Origin: Synergistaceae bacterium
GTDB taxonomy: Bacteria; Synergistota; Synergistia; Synergistales; Synergistaceae
DNA: 8,833 nt
Assembly: GCA_012728505.1 (NCBI GenBank)
Contig: JAAYEY010000027.1
Coordinates: 1 to 8,833 of the forward strand
Reading direction: 5' to 3'
Under the pieces are notes generated by a model. The model was not told the DNA's origin, ran no database searches, and worked only from the letters and a program-made list of their open reading frames with translations. Below, one piece after another: positions 1 through 7,012 of this stretch. The first letter of the stretch is position 1, and each line of letters opens with the position of its first letter. Position numbers and translations under genes: made by a program.

Positions 1-4
1 AACC

Positions 5-10
5 GAGGTG
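5..10 (+). promoter_or_regulatory. Ribosome binding site deciding the start of the MBL-fold hydrolase
   Basis: GAGGTG lies 6 bases upstream of ATG at 17. The in-frame GTG at 8 is inside this purine-rich motif and has no Shine-Dalgarno sequence of its own within the window, so ATG 17 is the better start. Confidence 0.7.
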
Positions 11-16
11 AGCAAA

Positions 17-901
17 ATGGAATTTATCAATGTAAAAGGAAATACATGGGTAGCTTGCGGACCCGTAAATATTGGAGCCTTTGTAAAAAATGGAGAGGCA
101 GTCCTTATCGACAGTGGTAACGATTCCTCTGCAGGTAGGAAGATTCTTCGGCTTGCTGAGAAAAACGAATGGAGTATTAAGCTGATAATAAACACTCATT
201 TTCACGCTGACCACATCGGAGGCAACGCCTTCATACAAAAAAGGACAGACTGCTCCATTGCGGCCTCAGCTAAAGAGGCTCCTTTCATAACTTTCCCCGA
301 AATGGAGCCAGAGGCACTTTGGTCGGGAAAGGCTCCAAAAGCTATAAGTAACAAATTTCTCCAGGCAGAACCTTCAAATGTGACCCTGATACTGGAGCCT
401 GATACAACGATAGAAGAATTCGGTTTAAAAATAGTTTCGCTACCCGGCCATGCCCACGGACAAATCGGCGTAATGACACCAGATGGTGTCTTCTTCACTG
501 CAGACTCTGTAATATCTGAACACATACTTGATAAATATGGCATACCTTTCACTGCTGATTATTGTAGTGCCATGTTGACCTTTGACAAACTTGAGCACTT
601 CGAAGCCGGATATTTCGTCCCCTCCCACGGTGAAATATGTGAAGATATCGCTCCATTAGTTGACGCAAACAGAAGATGCCTCATATCTCTCAAAGATGAA
701 ATTCTTGAGATATGCAGAGAGCCTTCGACAAGGGATGAAATAGTGGGGAGACTTGCCACACGGCATGCACTTGAGATGAACCTTTCACAATATGTATTAA
801 TATTTAGCACTGTGGCTGCAATACTTTCACCGCTAGTTGATTCAGGAGAGATAATCTGTTCTTTCAGAACAGGAACTATTTTGCTCCAAAAAAAAGAATG
901 A
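17..901 (+). CDS. MBL-fold metallo-hydrolase with C-terminal winged-helix-like region
   Basis: This is a metallo-beta-lactamase superfamily hydrolase, probably cytosolic because no signal peptide is visible. Numbered from ATG 17 (294 residues), the metal-binding motif THFHADH gives His61, His63, Asp65 and His66. The remaining ligands are His145 in PGHAHGQIG, Asp163 in TADS and His204 in PSHGE, so both metal sites look intact and the enzyme is probably active. The last 70 or so residues (about 222-291) contain STRDEIVGRL followed by an LSPLVDSGEI-like segment. This resembles the small winged helix found at the end of LACTB2-like MBL proteins and some thioesterase or glyoxalase II relatives. 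Members of this superfamily cleave thioesters, lactams, lactones and phosphodiesters, and the substrate cannot be read from the sequence. A transporter gene follows on the same strand after 85 bases, so co-transcription is possible but unproven. The family call is confident; the specific function is unknown. Confidence 0.9.
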   Translation: MEFINVKGNTWVACGPVNIGAFVKNGEAVLIDSGNDSSAGRKILRLAEKNEWSIKLIINTHFHADHIGGNAFIQKRTDCSIAASAKEAPFITFPEMEPEALWSGKAPKAISNKFLQAEPSNVTLILEPDTTIEEFGLKIVSLPGHAHGQIGVMTPDGVFFTADSVISEHILDKYGIPFTADYCSAMLTFDKLEHFEAGYFVPSHGEICEDIAPLVDANRRCLISLKDEILEICREPSTRDEIVGRLATRHALEMNLSQYVLIFSTVAAILSPLVDSGEIICSFRTGTILLQKKE

Positions 902-986
902 GCTATCTTTAACATTTTTTCTCTCTTCAGTTTTTTTACATAAGGGGTTAGAATGGACGCTGTGCTGATTTATTAGGAGGTTCCAC

Positions 987-1898
987 GTGGACAAAAACCG
1001 GCTTTATATGCTTCTGGGCGATTTGGGAATACTGGTCGTCGCGATTTTATGGGGAACTACAAACGTTATAATAAGGGACGCTTTAGATGGCATAAGCCCT
1101 CTTTGGTTCTGCGGGCTCCGTTTTTCTGTAGCTTGGGTCACAGTCATGATTTTTTTCGGGAGGAAGGCATTTAAGCTACCTCGAAAAACCCAGATTCGGA
1201 GCACCTTTATTGGAATGGTCTTTATCTGCGCCTATCTTACAGGCGCTGTAGGTCTCTTATATACTACTGCAGGTAATCAGTCTTTCATAATCTCCATGAG
1301 TGTGGTACTTGTTCCGATATCTGTCTGGATAATTTCCAAAAAATTCCCCGGTTGGCATGTAACTGCAGCCGTGATAATGTGCACAGTGGGAATGGCGGGG
1401 CTTATGCTGGAAGGGGGACTCACTGTAAATTTGGGCGACCTACTGAGCTTCGCGGCATGCGTTTTTGTTACGATATATATCCTTCTGGTCCAAAAATATG
1501 TCCAAGGAACGGATCCCTACGCTCTAGCTTGTTGGCTATCATTCGGAGGGATGTTGCTCGCACTTGCAGTCGCAGCAATATTTGAACCCTTCCCTCAAAG
1601 CATTCCGCTTAAAGCATGGCTCGCCATCGCCCACACAGCTACTATGGGCTTCGCTCTTACTCTCGTAATACAGACCGTTGCTCAAAAATACACCAATGCG
1701 ACCCATGTGGCGATACTGTTATCCACATCAGGTGTTTTTGGCTCCGTTGCAGGAGTGATATTCATAGGCGAACCTATGACTATGAGGATATTCATTGCTT
1801 CTGCATTGATACTTGCAGGCGTCATAACTGTTGAAGCCGTCCCCGCTCTTATAAAAAGGCACGGAAATGTGAGAACAAAAGGCGAACAACTTACATAA
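987..1898 (+). CDS. EamA/DMT-superfamily membrane transporter
   Basis: This 303-residue integral membrane protein has the two-repeat, roughly ten-helix layout of the drug/metabolite transporter (EamA, RhaT-like) family. The first repeat spans about residues 11-140, starting with GILVVAILWGTTNVIIRDA and including the LYTTAGNQSFIISMSVVLVPI segment. The second spans about 148-285, starting with LGDLLSFAACVFVTIYILL and ending near FIGEPMTMRIFIASALILAG. The GEPMT-like turn before the last helix is typical of the family. A positively charged C-terminal tail (KRHGNVRTKG) should be cytoplasmic. The start is GTG, supported by AGGAGG at 975-980 with a 6-base spacer. Family members export amino acids, nucleotides or drugs, or import metabolites; the substrate here is unknown. 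The 3' end overlaps the convergent regulator gene by 8 bases. I saw no proper terminator and no strong upstream promoter (only TAGAAT at 949-954 with a poor -35), so it may be read through from the hydrolase gene. Confidence 0.9.
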   Translation: MDKNRLYMLLGDLGILVVAILWGTTNVIIRDALDGISPLWFCGLRFSVAWVTVMIFFGRKAFKLPRKTQIRSTFIGMVFICAYLTGAVGLLYTTAGNQSFIISMSVVLVPISVWIISKKFPGWHVTAAVIMCTVGMAGLMLEGGLTVNLGDLLSFAACVFVTIYILLVQKYVQGTDPYALACWLSFGGMLLALAVAAIFEPFPQSIPLKAWLAIAHTATMGFALTLVIQTVAQKYTNATHVAILLSTSGVFGSVAGVIFIGEPMTMRIFIASALILAGVITVEAVPALIKRHGNVRTKGEQLT

Positions 1899-3261
1899 TC
1901 GACCCAGACCATGCAGTAAAGAGTGCTCTGACTGCAGGCCTGATTTTTTCAAACTCAATCGCGGAAAAAGATAGATTCGCGGTAAGATTGCCTTCGTCCG
2001 AACAAAAAATTTGATCTATAACTATCCCCTCTGACAGCGCAGACTTAACAAGCACATTGGCATCAGCTTCCGATTTAAACGTCATAGCCACTAAGAGTGA
2101 TGTTTCCAAAAGTTTGTACTGCACCTTATCCTTAAAAACTTCTCCAAGGGCAATCAACATCTCTTTGCTTTTCCCCTGGTATGTCTTTTTGATCCTCCTA
2201 ATATGGCGTTCCAAATGCCCATCTCTTATATATCCGGCTAGTGCCAGCTGTTCTATTTTGCTGGACGTCTGATCATAAAGAGAGCTTTTGATCTTTGCCG
2301 TCTCCGCAAGAACCTCAGGTACAACCATGTAGGCTATTCGAACGGAAGGAAGGAGCAATCTTGAGAAACTGCCTATATATATAACTCTCTCGGGACACGC
2401 CCCCTGCAAAGAAGGAACCGGGCGTGAAAAATAACGAAGTTCCCCATTGTAATCATCCTCCAGTATGTATGAATTATTTTCTGAAGCCCAATCAAGGAGC
2501 TCTTTTCGTCTTCTCGATATGTTTGAGAGGGACATATGAGGCCTGTTCGATGTAATATCGGCAAAGAGGTCATACTTCCGGCCTTTAAGCCTTCCGCCGA
2601 GCAATTCACCTGCATTGCCGATGTACTCTACTTCCCAACCAAAATCACGAAATATACGTTCTGCTTGAACATAACCAGGGCGTTCTATTGCAACAGTTCC
2701 TATCCTGCCCATCATCCTGCACAGTTCTGTCAGAAGGTGCTGCGTTCCTGACGCTATAACGATACGGTCGGCTGATGTCTTCACTTTACGAGCTTCAAAA
2801 CAATATTTCATCAGCTCGTTACGCAGCTCCCTCTCCCCCTGAGGATCTCCCTCGGAGGATATTTTATCCTGCATGTTCAGTACTGCTCGGAGGTGCTTCC
2901 TCCATACGGAAATATCGGCAGTTTTTGAATCAATCCCCATGCTGCTTAGGTCATAGATCACGGGGTGCTTTGAATCGCTGCAGCACAGACCCGCCGTTGG
3001 CTTGATCTCCTTCACCCTCTTAAGCGCAAAATAGCCGCTTTTAGGCCTGCTCTCAATAAAACCATCCAGCTGAAGGTGTACATATGCGTTTTCAACTGGA
3101 GAACGACTTGTCCCCAGCGCCTCCGACAATACGCGAATAGAGGGCAGCCTTTCCGAAGGTTCAATCATCAGTCTTTCAAGAGCCTCGGCCATCCCACAAT
3201 AGATCTGCTTCCACAGCGGTATTTCCGAATTAGTATTAATAATTATGAAATCACAAATCAT
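1891..3261 (-). CDS. MocR-type (GntR-family) regulator, PdxR-like, with aminotransferase-like domain lacking the PLP lysine
   Basis: This 456-residue regulator has the MocR architecture. A GntR winged helix-turn-helix occupies about residues 12-78 (IPLWKQIY..ERLPSIRVLSEALGTSRSPVENAY..LQLDGFIESRPKSGYF). A linker of roughly 20-30 residues leads to a fold-type-I aminotransferase-like domain (about 103-456). Recognisable landmarks are ASGTQHLL (170-177), ERPGY (193-197), EDDYNGELRYF (268-278) and VIYIGSFSRLLLPSVRIAY (293-311). In MocR proteins that last motif normally reads G-T/S-F-S-K, where Lys binds PLP. Here residue 301 is Arg (AGA, complement of 2359-2361). The usual HQxPTG-like segment is also altered, to SNRPHMSLSN (238-247). 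The start has GGAG in AGGAG at 3271-3275 with a 9-base spacer. It is divergent from pdxS, the typical place for a PdxR activator of PLP synthesis, and its own promoter lies in the shared region. The family is certain. The PdxR role is inferred from position, and PLP as effector is doubtful given Arg301. Confidence 0.88.
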   Translation of the reverse strand: MICDFIIINTNSEIPLWKQIYCGMAEALERLMIEPSERLPSIRVLSEALGTSRSPVENAYVHLQLDGFIESRPKSGYFALKRVKEIKPTAGLCCSDSKHPVIYDLSSMGIDSKTADISVWRKHLRAVLNMQDKISSEGDPQGERELRNELMKYCFEARKVKTSADRIVIASGTQHLLTELCRMMGRIGTVAIERPGYVQAERIFRDFGWEVEYIGNAGELLGGRLKGRKYDLFADITSNRPHMSLSNISRRRKELLDWASENNSYILEDDYNGELRYFSRPVPSLQGACPERVIYIGSFSRLLLPSVRIAYMVVPEVLAETAKIKSSLYDQTSSKIEQLALAGYIRDGHLERHIRRIKKTYQGKSKEMLIALGEVFKDKVQYKLLETSLLVAMTFKSEADANVLVKSALSEGIVIDQIFCSDEGNLTANLSFSAIEFEKIRPAVRALFTAWSGSIM

Positions 3262-3275
3262 TGGTAGCCACTCCT

Positions 3276-3324
3276 ATCTGTCATATCTGAATTAACGATA
3301 ACTGTCCATTGTTGAAATGACAAT
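3276..3324. promoter_or_regulatory. Repeat cluster, candidate operator in the regulator/pdxS intergenic region
   Basis: Three copies of a TGTC(C)AT-like word occur here: CTGTCAT at 3278-3284, CTGTCCAT at 3302-3309 and the inverted copy ATGACAA at 3317-3323. ATTGT (3308-3312) and ACAAT (3320-3324) also form a 5-base inverted repeat. MocR regulators usually bind a combination of direct and inverted repeats in the region divergent from their target, so this is the likely binding region. The exact site is inference. Confidence 0.4.
3295..3323 (-). promoter_or_regulatory. Predicted sigma-70-type promoter of the MocR regulator gene
   Basis: On the minus strand, TTGTCA (complement of 3318-3323) and TATCGT (complement of 3295-3300) are separated by 17 bases. 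The -35 matches 5 of 6 consensus positions and the -10 matches 4 of 6. Transcription would start about 25-30 bases upstream of the start codon at 3261. The -35 coincides with one copy of the TGTCAT-like repeat, so autoregulation is plausible. Confidence 0.5.
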
Positions 3325-3337
3325 TTACATCTATAAA

Positions 3338-3343
3338 TATAAT
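3338..3343 (+). promoter_or_regulatory. Predicted -10 element of pdxS promoter
   Basis: A perfect TATAAT stands 34 bases before the pdxS start codon. No good -35 hexamer sits at 16-18 bases: the sequence at 3315-3320 is AAATGA, and the nearest match, TTGAAA at 3312-3317, is 20 bases away. A good -10 with a poor -35 suits an activator-dependent promoter, as expected for PdxR control. Activation itself is inferred. Confidence 0.45.
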
Positions 3344-3377
3344 ACGCTATCTAAAAAACCACAAGGAGGAATGGCAT

Positions 3378-4256
3378 ATGATAATTAGTGAGCAGGTGAA
3401 ACTTAATATAGACCTCACAAAGATGTTGAGAGGCGGCGTAATAATGGACGTCACGACGCCTGAACAGGCTCGTATAGCCGAAGAAGCAGGAGCATGCGCT
3501 GTGATGGCTCTTGAGAGAATTCCGGCAGACATCAGGCAATCAGGAGGGATATCCAGAATGAGCGACCCAAAAATGATAAAGAATATTCAGGCCGTCGTAT
3601 CTATTCCTGTGATGGCGAAATGCAGAATTGGCCATTTTGTCGAGGCGCAAATTCTTGAAGCCGTCGGAATAGATTACATCGACGAAAGCGAGGTCCTCAG
3701 CCCTGCGGATGATGTCTACCACATCGACAAAACGATGTTCAAAGCTCCCTTCGTTTGCGGTGCCAGGAATCTTGGAGAGGCTCTTCGCCGCATAGCAGAG
3801 GGCGCTACTATGATAAGGACTAAAGGTGAACCCGGAACAGGGGATGTGATCCAGGCTGTCCGCCACCTCAGGGCTATGAACGCTGAAATCTCCAGAGTAG
3901 TATCAATGCGTAAAGATGAAATATTTGAGGCCGCTAAAGAGCTACAGGTAGACTACGAACTTCTGTTATCTATCCACGAAGAGGGAAGGCTGCCTGTCGT
4001 GAACTTCGCCGCCGGAGGAGTAGCTACCCCAGCTGACGCCTCGCTTATGATGCAACTCGGGGCAGAGGGCGTCTTCGTCGGTAGCGGAATATTTAAATCC
4101 GGTGACCCTAAAAGACGGGCAACGGCAATAGTCAAAGCCGTAAAAAACTATATGGATCCTAAGATCCTTGCAGAAGTATCCGAAGATCTTGGCGAAGCTA
4201 TGGTCGGCATCAACGAAAAAGAGATTACCTTGCTAATGGCTGAACGCGGAAAATAA
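3378..4256 (+). CDS. pdxS: Pyridoxal 5'-phosphate synthase lyase subunit PdxS
   Basis: PdxS (Pdx1) builds PLP directly from ribose 5-phosphate, glyceraldehyde 3-phosphate and ammonia in the deoxyxylulose-independent vitamin B6 pathway. It normally forms a dodecamer decorated by the glutaminase PdxT. The 292-residue protein is the usual full length and is closely similar to the Bacillus-type family throughout. Visible landmarks are GGVIMDV with Asp24, [13 protein letters not shown] (41-53), the catalytic Lys81 in [18 protein letters not shown] (102-111), the second catalytic Lys149 in RTKGEPGTG, and the phosphate-binding [13 protein letters not shown] and [11 protein letters not shown] segments. 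The ATG has a strong AAGGAGG at 3363-3369 with an 8-base spacer. The gene is monocistronic: a terminator follows directly, and the next genes run the other way. The partner gene pdxT, which often follows pdxS, is not in the window. Expression is probably controlled by the divergent MocR-type regulator. Confidence 0.97.
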   Translation: MIISEQVKLNIDLTKMLRGGVIMDVTTPEQARIAEEAGACAVMALERIPADIRQSGGISRMSDPKMIKNIQAVVSIPVMAKCRIGHFVEAQILEAVGIDYIDESEVLSPADDVYHIDKTMFKAPFVCGARNLGEALRRIAEGATMIRTKGEPGTGDVIQAVRHLRAMNAEISRVVSMRKDEIFEAAKELQVDYELLLSIHEEGRLPVVNFAAGGVATPADASLMMQLGAEGVFVGSGIFKSGDPKRRATAIVKAVKNYMDPKILAEVSEDLGEAMVGINEKEITLLMAERGK

Positions 4257-4260
4257 AACG

Positions 4261-4305
4261 AGGAAGCTGTGGGTTGGAATGCAACAACCTAGCCCACAGT
4301 TTCCT
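4261..4305. terminator. Bidirectional hairpin terminator between pdxS and korB
   Basis: The arms 4261-4273 (AGGAAGCTGTGGG) and 4293-4305 (CCCACAGTTTCCT) pair over 13 bases with one G-T wobble, and further weak pairing continues into the loop. It begins 4 bases after the pdxS stop and ends about 20 bases past the korB stop on the other strand. On the minus strand the stem is followed by CGTTTTATTTT, a good T-rich tail, so termination of korB is best supported. On the plus strand the tail (TTCTTAACG) is poorer. Confidence 0.8.
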
Positions 4306-4326
4306 TCTTAACGTCATATCTATAAA

Positions 4327-5178
4327 TCAGGCAAGCAGTTTTCTTACGCTTTCAAGAGAAGGGGCCCTCGCATAGAGCGGGGTATCGTCATTCGTTTCAT
4401 ATGGAGCCTGGTTTTCTTCAAAGGTTCTTCCTGGCTCGGTCCTGTATATTATCCCTAGTGGATAGGGGGATGATTCCATCGATAGCCTCATAGCCTCAAA
4501 CTTATCTGACGCGTCCCTTTCTTCATCGAGCCATTTCGTACTTTTCATAAGCCACTGCCAGGTGTTGATTTTATTGAACGTAACACAGGGCTGGAATATG
4601 TCTATCAGTGCATAGCCTTTATGTTTTATCGCTTTTACTATGATATTTTTTGTCCTCTCTGTATCTGCTGCGGAAGCCCGGGCAACAAAAGTCGCACCAG
4701 ATGAAAGAGCTAGCAACAGTGGGTTTAGAGGTTTGCTCGTTACTCCAAAAGGCTGTGTTGGAGTTTTCATGCCTATCTCAGTGGTAGGCGATCCCTGTCC
4801 CTTTGTAAGTCCATATACCATGTTGTTGCACACGATATTTGTTATGTCGGGATTTCTTCTGATTGCATGTATGAAATGGTTGCCGCCCTCTCCATACATA
4901 TCTCCGTCGCCGCCAACTGCTATAACAGTAAGACTTCTGTTAGAGGCTTTTATTCCTGTAGCCAACGGAAGGGCTCTGCCATGAAGACCGTTGACGCAGT
5001 TACATTTGAGGTAATGGGGCATTTTCGCAGCCTGCCCAATCCCGGAAGCAACTACCACCTCTTTGGGATCGAGTCCCAATTCACTGAGAGCCATCTTGAG
5101 GGATTCAAGTATTTTATAATCTCCGCATCCGGGGCACCATGATATCTCTTCTGTGTAATCGAATTCTGTCTTGATCAT
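4327..5178 (-). CDS. korB: 2-oxoacid:ferredoxin oxidoreductase, beta (ThDP-binding) subunit
   Basis: This is the beta subunit of a 2-oxoglutarate/2-oxoacid:ferredoxin oxidoreductase, which oxidatively decarboxylates a 2-oxoacid to the acyl-CoA and reduces ferredoxin. Its 283 residues show the ThDP/Mg motif GGDGDMYGEGGNHF (89-102) with ITNIVCNNMVYGLTKGQ (112-128), and HGRALPLATGIK (66-77). Cluster cysteines visible are Cys15 and Cys18 (CPGCGD) and Cys198 (FQPCVTFN). The expected cysteine in SGIGC is Gln49, while Cys59 and Cys61 lie shortly after in YLKCNC. The start is ATG at 5178, 19 bases after the korA stop, with AAGGAG at 5189-5194. An in-frame TTG at 5187 sits too close to that site. It is in one operon with korA. 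The substrate (2-oxoglutarate, branched-chain or aryl 2-oxoacid) cannot be fixed from the sequence; the gene symbol follows the general family. Confidence 0.88.
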   Translation of the reverse strand: MIKTEFDYTEEISWCPGCGDYKILESLKMALSELGLDPKEVVVASGIGQAAKMPHYLKCNCVNGLHGRALPLATGIKASNRSLTVIAVGGDGDMYGEGGNHFIHAIRRNPDITNIVCNNMVYGLTKGQGSPTTEIGMKTPTQPFGVTSKPLNPLLLALSSGATFVARASAADTERTKNIIVKAIKHKGYALIDIFQPCVTFNKINTWQWLMKSTKWLDEERDASDKFEAMRLSMESSPYPLGIIYRTEPGRTFEENQAPYETNDDTPLYARAPSLESVRKLLA

Positions 5179-5188
5179 TGTCAGCAAT

Positions 5189-5194
5189 CTCCTT
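5189..5194 (-). promoter_or_regulatory. Ribosome binding site deciding the korB start
   Basis: AAGGAG on the minus strand, just after the korA stop (complement of 5198-5200), is 10 bases from ATG 5178 but only 1 base from the alternative TTG at 5187. This supports ATG 5178. Confidence 0.7.
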
Positions 5195-5197
5195 CCG

Positions 5198-6925
5198 TCA
5201 CGATTTTTTTTCTAGGAGCTTGTCAAGTTCTCTGACCAGTTCCTCAACTGTGAACTGGAAACCATTGTACTTTAGTACCAGCTCATCAGCTTTTTCTCCT
5301 GTGAGAGAGCGAACAATCCTGGCAAACTGTCCCGTTGCATTTCCTTCAACAAATATTTTTTTACACGGCGAAGAGATAATTTTGCAGAATTCGTCTGATA
5401 GTGGGTAAACCTGCTCGCATGCAACAAGAGCAGCTTTCTTCCATCCGATTATCTCCATTGCTTCTTTTAGTGGCTCAAAAACTGACCCCCAGCATATTAC
5501 TGCGGTGTCGTACTTTTTCGGGCCCAAAACTATCGGCGGTAAGGCTTCTTCAGCCATAGCTTCGAGCTTCTTGAGTCTTTTTTCTACCATGCCCTTACGG
5601 AGCGATCTATCTTCCGTGATGTGCGCGTCTTCGGTGTGTTCGTGGCTGTCAAAAGAGACGAACCCTTTTCCAAACCCCGGAACTCCGAAAGGAGAGACGT
5701 ATTTTCCTTTAGCGGGAAAAGCATATCTTTCGTATCCGCTTTCTGTTTTTATTGGACTTATCGGAGCAGGTATCGCTGAAGGATCGGGCTTTTTAATATC
5801 ATATCCGCTGTCCAGAAGATACTGATCCGTCAATATTATCGACTGAACCTGGTATTTATGTGCAGTATAAAATGCCTGGCCCGCCATTTTAAAAGCGCTC
5901 TCAACGTTCACGGGCGCGTAAAGTGCTTTTGGAAACTCACCATGTCCGGCATAAAGGGCTAGTTCAAGATCTGCCTGTTCGGTTCTGGTAGCAAGCCCGG
6001 TTGCAGGACCCGGTCTTTGCGCAAGATGTACTACCACAGGTGTCTCAGTAATGCCGGCAAGGCTTAAGCCCTCGCACATAAGGACAAATCCACCGCCTGA
6101 AGTCGTGGTCATAGCTCTGGCTCCGGCGTATGCAGCTCCTACCACCATATTTATCGCAGAAATCTCATCCTCAACCTGCTCAACTACACTAGAGAACAAT
6201 TTGGCATTTCTCGCAAAATATGAGAAGACACCTGTTCCCGGAGACATCGGATAGGCCGTTATATAGTTACACCCGGCAGAAGCCGACCCGAGCGCCACGG
6301 CACTGTTTCCATCCAGAAAAATTTCATCATCGCCCGGTTTGTCGGGAATTTTTAGGACCGGTTTACCCTCAACATATTCCTCGCCAAGCTTGAGTCCAAC
6401 CCTGAAAGCCTTTTTGTTCTTTTCTGAAAGGTCCGAATCACTGAAACGTTTTTCTATCAAATCATCTGCAGAATCTTCTTTCAGCATGAAGATTCCGGCT
6501 ATAAAACCGGCAATTATCATCGACGAAAATTTTGGACTGCCCAGATCTGCAGCTCTTTTCGCAAGATCCAAGTCTATCATTTTTCTTCCAAGGGAAGAAA
6601 TTTCTTTCTCCATAACTGACGCGTCAGCTAATATTTTCGTTTCTTCAGTTATATTTTCGGTTATATTCGAATGAAGCTCAGGAGAGAGCGCGAAAAGCCA
6701 GTCTATGCGCTCCACGTAAGCTCTTACAGGTTGCGTAGAAACCCTTATCTGAGTAGAGTTGTTGCCTCCTCTTACTCTTGACATGTATTCCCTGGTAGAA
6801 AATACATAATAGCCAGCTTTTGACAGCATTTGTCTGGTCAAGTCTTCGGCTGTCTGAAGGCCCAGTCCTGCCGCGGCACAAAAAGAAATCGCCACATCAG
6901 AGCCAGGCGCGCGGGTCATATCCAT
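5198..6925 (-). CDS. korA: 2-oxoacid:ferredoxin oxidoreductase, fused gamma-alpha subunit
   Basis: This 575-residue protein is a gamma-alpha fusion, the common form of the large subunit in two-gene KorAB enzymes. The gamma-like domain spans about residues 10-185 and contains STREYMSRVRGGNNSTQIRVS (43-63). The alpha (pyrimidine-binding) domain begins near 200, with ITAYPMSPGTGVFSYFA (222-238), the EQVEDEISAINMVVGAAYAGA segment (249-269), TTTSGGGFVLMCEGLSLAG (273-291) and RPGPATGLATRTEQADL (304-320). Residues after about 385 form the C-terminal domains, including ITEDRS..MVEKRLKKLEAM and VEGNATGQFARIV. At the N-terminus, CAAAGLGLQTAEDL (16-29) stands where gamma subunits usually have GxGGQG. 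No ferredoxin-like delta subunit is encoded nearby, so electrons should go to a separate ferredoxin. ATG 6925 has AAGGAGG (6933-6939) with a 7-base spacer. It is the first gene of the korAB operon. Confidence 0.9.
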   Translation of the reverse strand: MDMTRAPGSDVAISFCAAAGLGLQTAEDLTRQMLSKAGYYVFSTREYMSRVRGGNNSTQIRVSTQPVRAYVERIDWLFALSPELHSNITENITEETKILADASVMEKEISSLGRKMIDLDLAKRAADLGSPKFSSMIIAGFIAGIFMLKEDSADDLIEKRFSDSDLSEKNKKAFRVGLKLGEEYVEGKPVLKIPDKPGDDEIFLDGNSAVALGSASAGCNYITAYPMSPGTGVFSYFARNAKLFSSVVEQVEDEISAINMVVGAAYAGARAMTTTSGGGFVLMCEGLSLAGITETPVVVHLAQRPGPATGLATRTEQADLELALYAGHGEFPKALYAPVNVESAFKMAGQAFYTAHKYQVQSIILTDQYLLDSGYDIKKPDPSAIPAPISPIKTESGYERYAFPAKGKYVSPFGVPGFGKGFVSFDSHEHTEDAHITEDRSLRKGMVEKRLKKLEAMAEEALPPIVLGPKKYDTAVICWGSVFEPLKEAMEIIGWKKAALVACEQVYPLSDEFCKIISSPCKKIFVEGNATGQFARIVRSLTGEKADELVLKYNGFQFTVEELVRELDKLLEKKS

Positions 6926-6957
6926 ATTATTACCTCCTTGTCATGTTCTAAAATAAG

Positions 6958-6963
6958 ATTATA
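6958..6963 (-). promoter_or_regulatory. Candidate -10 element upstream of korA
   Basis: The minus strand reads TATAAT here, 32 bases before the korA start codon. No convincing -35 hexamer occurs at 16-18 bases (AAATCC at 17). The palindrome at 6969-6979 falls inside the spacer, so a regulator bound there could control korAB. Confidence 0.35.
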
Positions 6964-6968
6964 AACAG

Positions 6969-6979
6969 TTCTTCAAGAA
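6969..6979. repeat. Short palindrome TTCTTCAAGAA in the korA/rubrerythrin intergenic region
   Basis: It has perfect 5-base arms around a central C. It is located just upstream of the candidate korA -10 element, a possible operator position. It is short enough to occur by chance in AT-rich DNA. Confidence 0.4.
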
Positions 6980-7012
6980 TGGATTTCATTAAGACATTTA
7001 AATTAGATAATT

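Noticed and set aside
893..920. Possible terminator after the MBL hydrolase (AAAGA/TCTTT stem followed by a T-run)
   Set aside because: The stem is only five mostly A-T pairs and begins inside the coding region, too weak to call.
1913..1949. Possible terminator after the transporter (GCAGT/ACTGC stem then TTTTTT)
   Set aside because: The T-run starts about 8 bases past a short imperfect stem, and the sequence is coding on the other strand. CAGGCCTG next to the T-run cannot form a loop.
3324..3343. TTTACA as -35 paired with TATAAT for pdxS
   Set aside because: The spacer is only 8 bases, far too short for a sigma-70-type promoter.
5179..5187. TTG start at 5187 for KorB
   Set aside because: Only one base separates it from the AAGGAG site; ATG 5178 has normal spacing.
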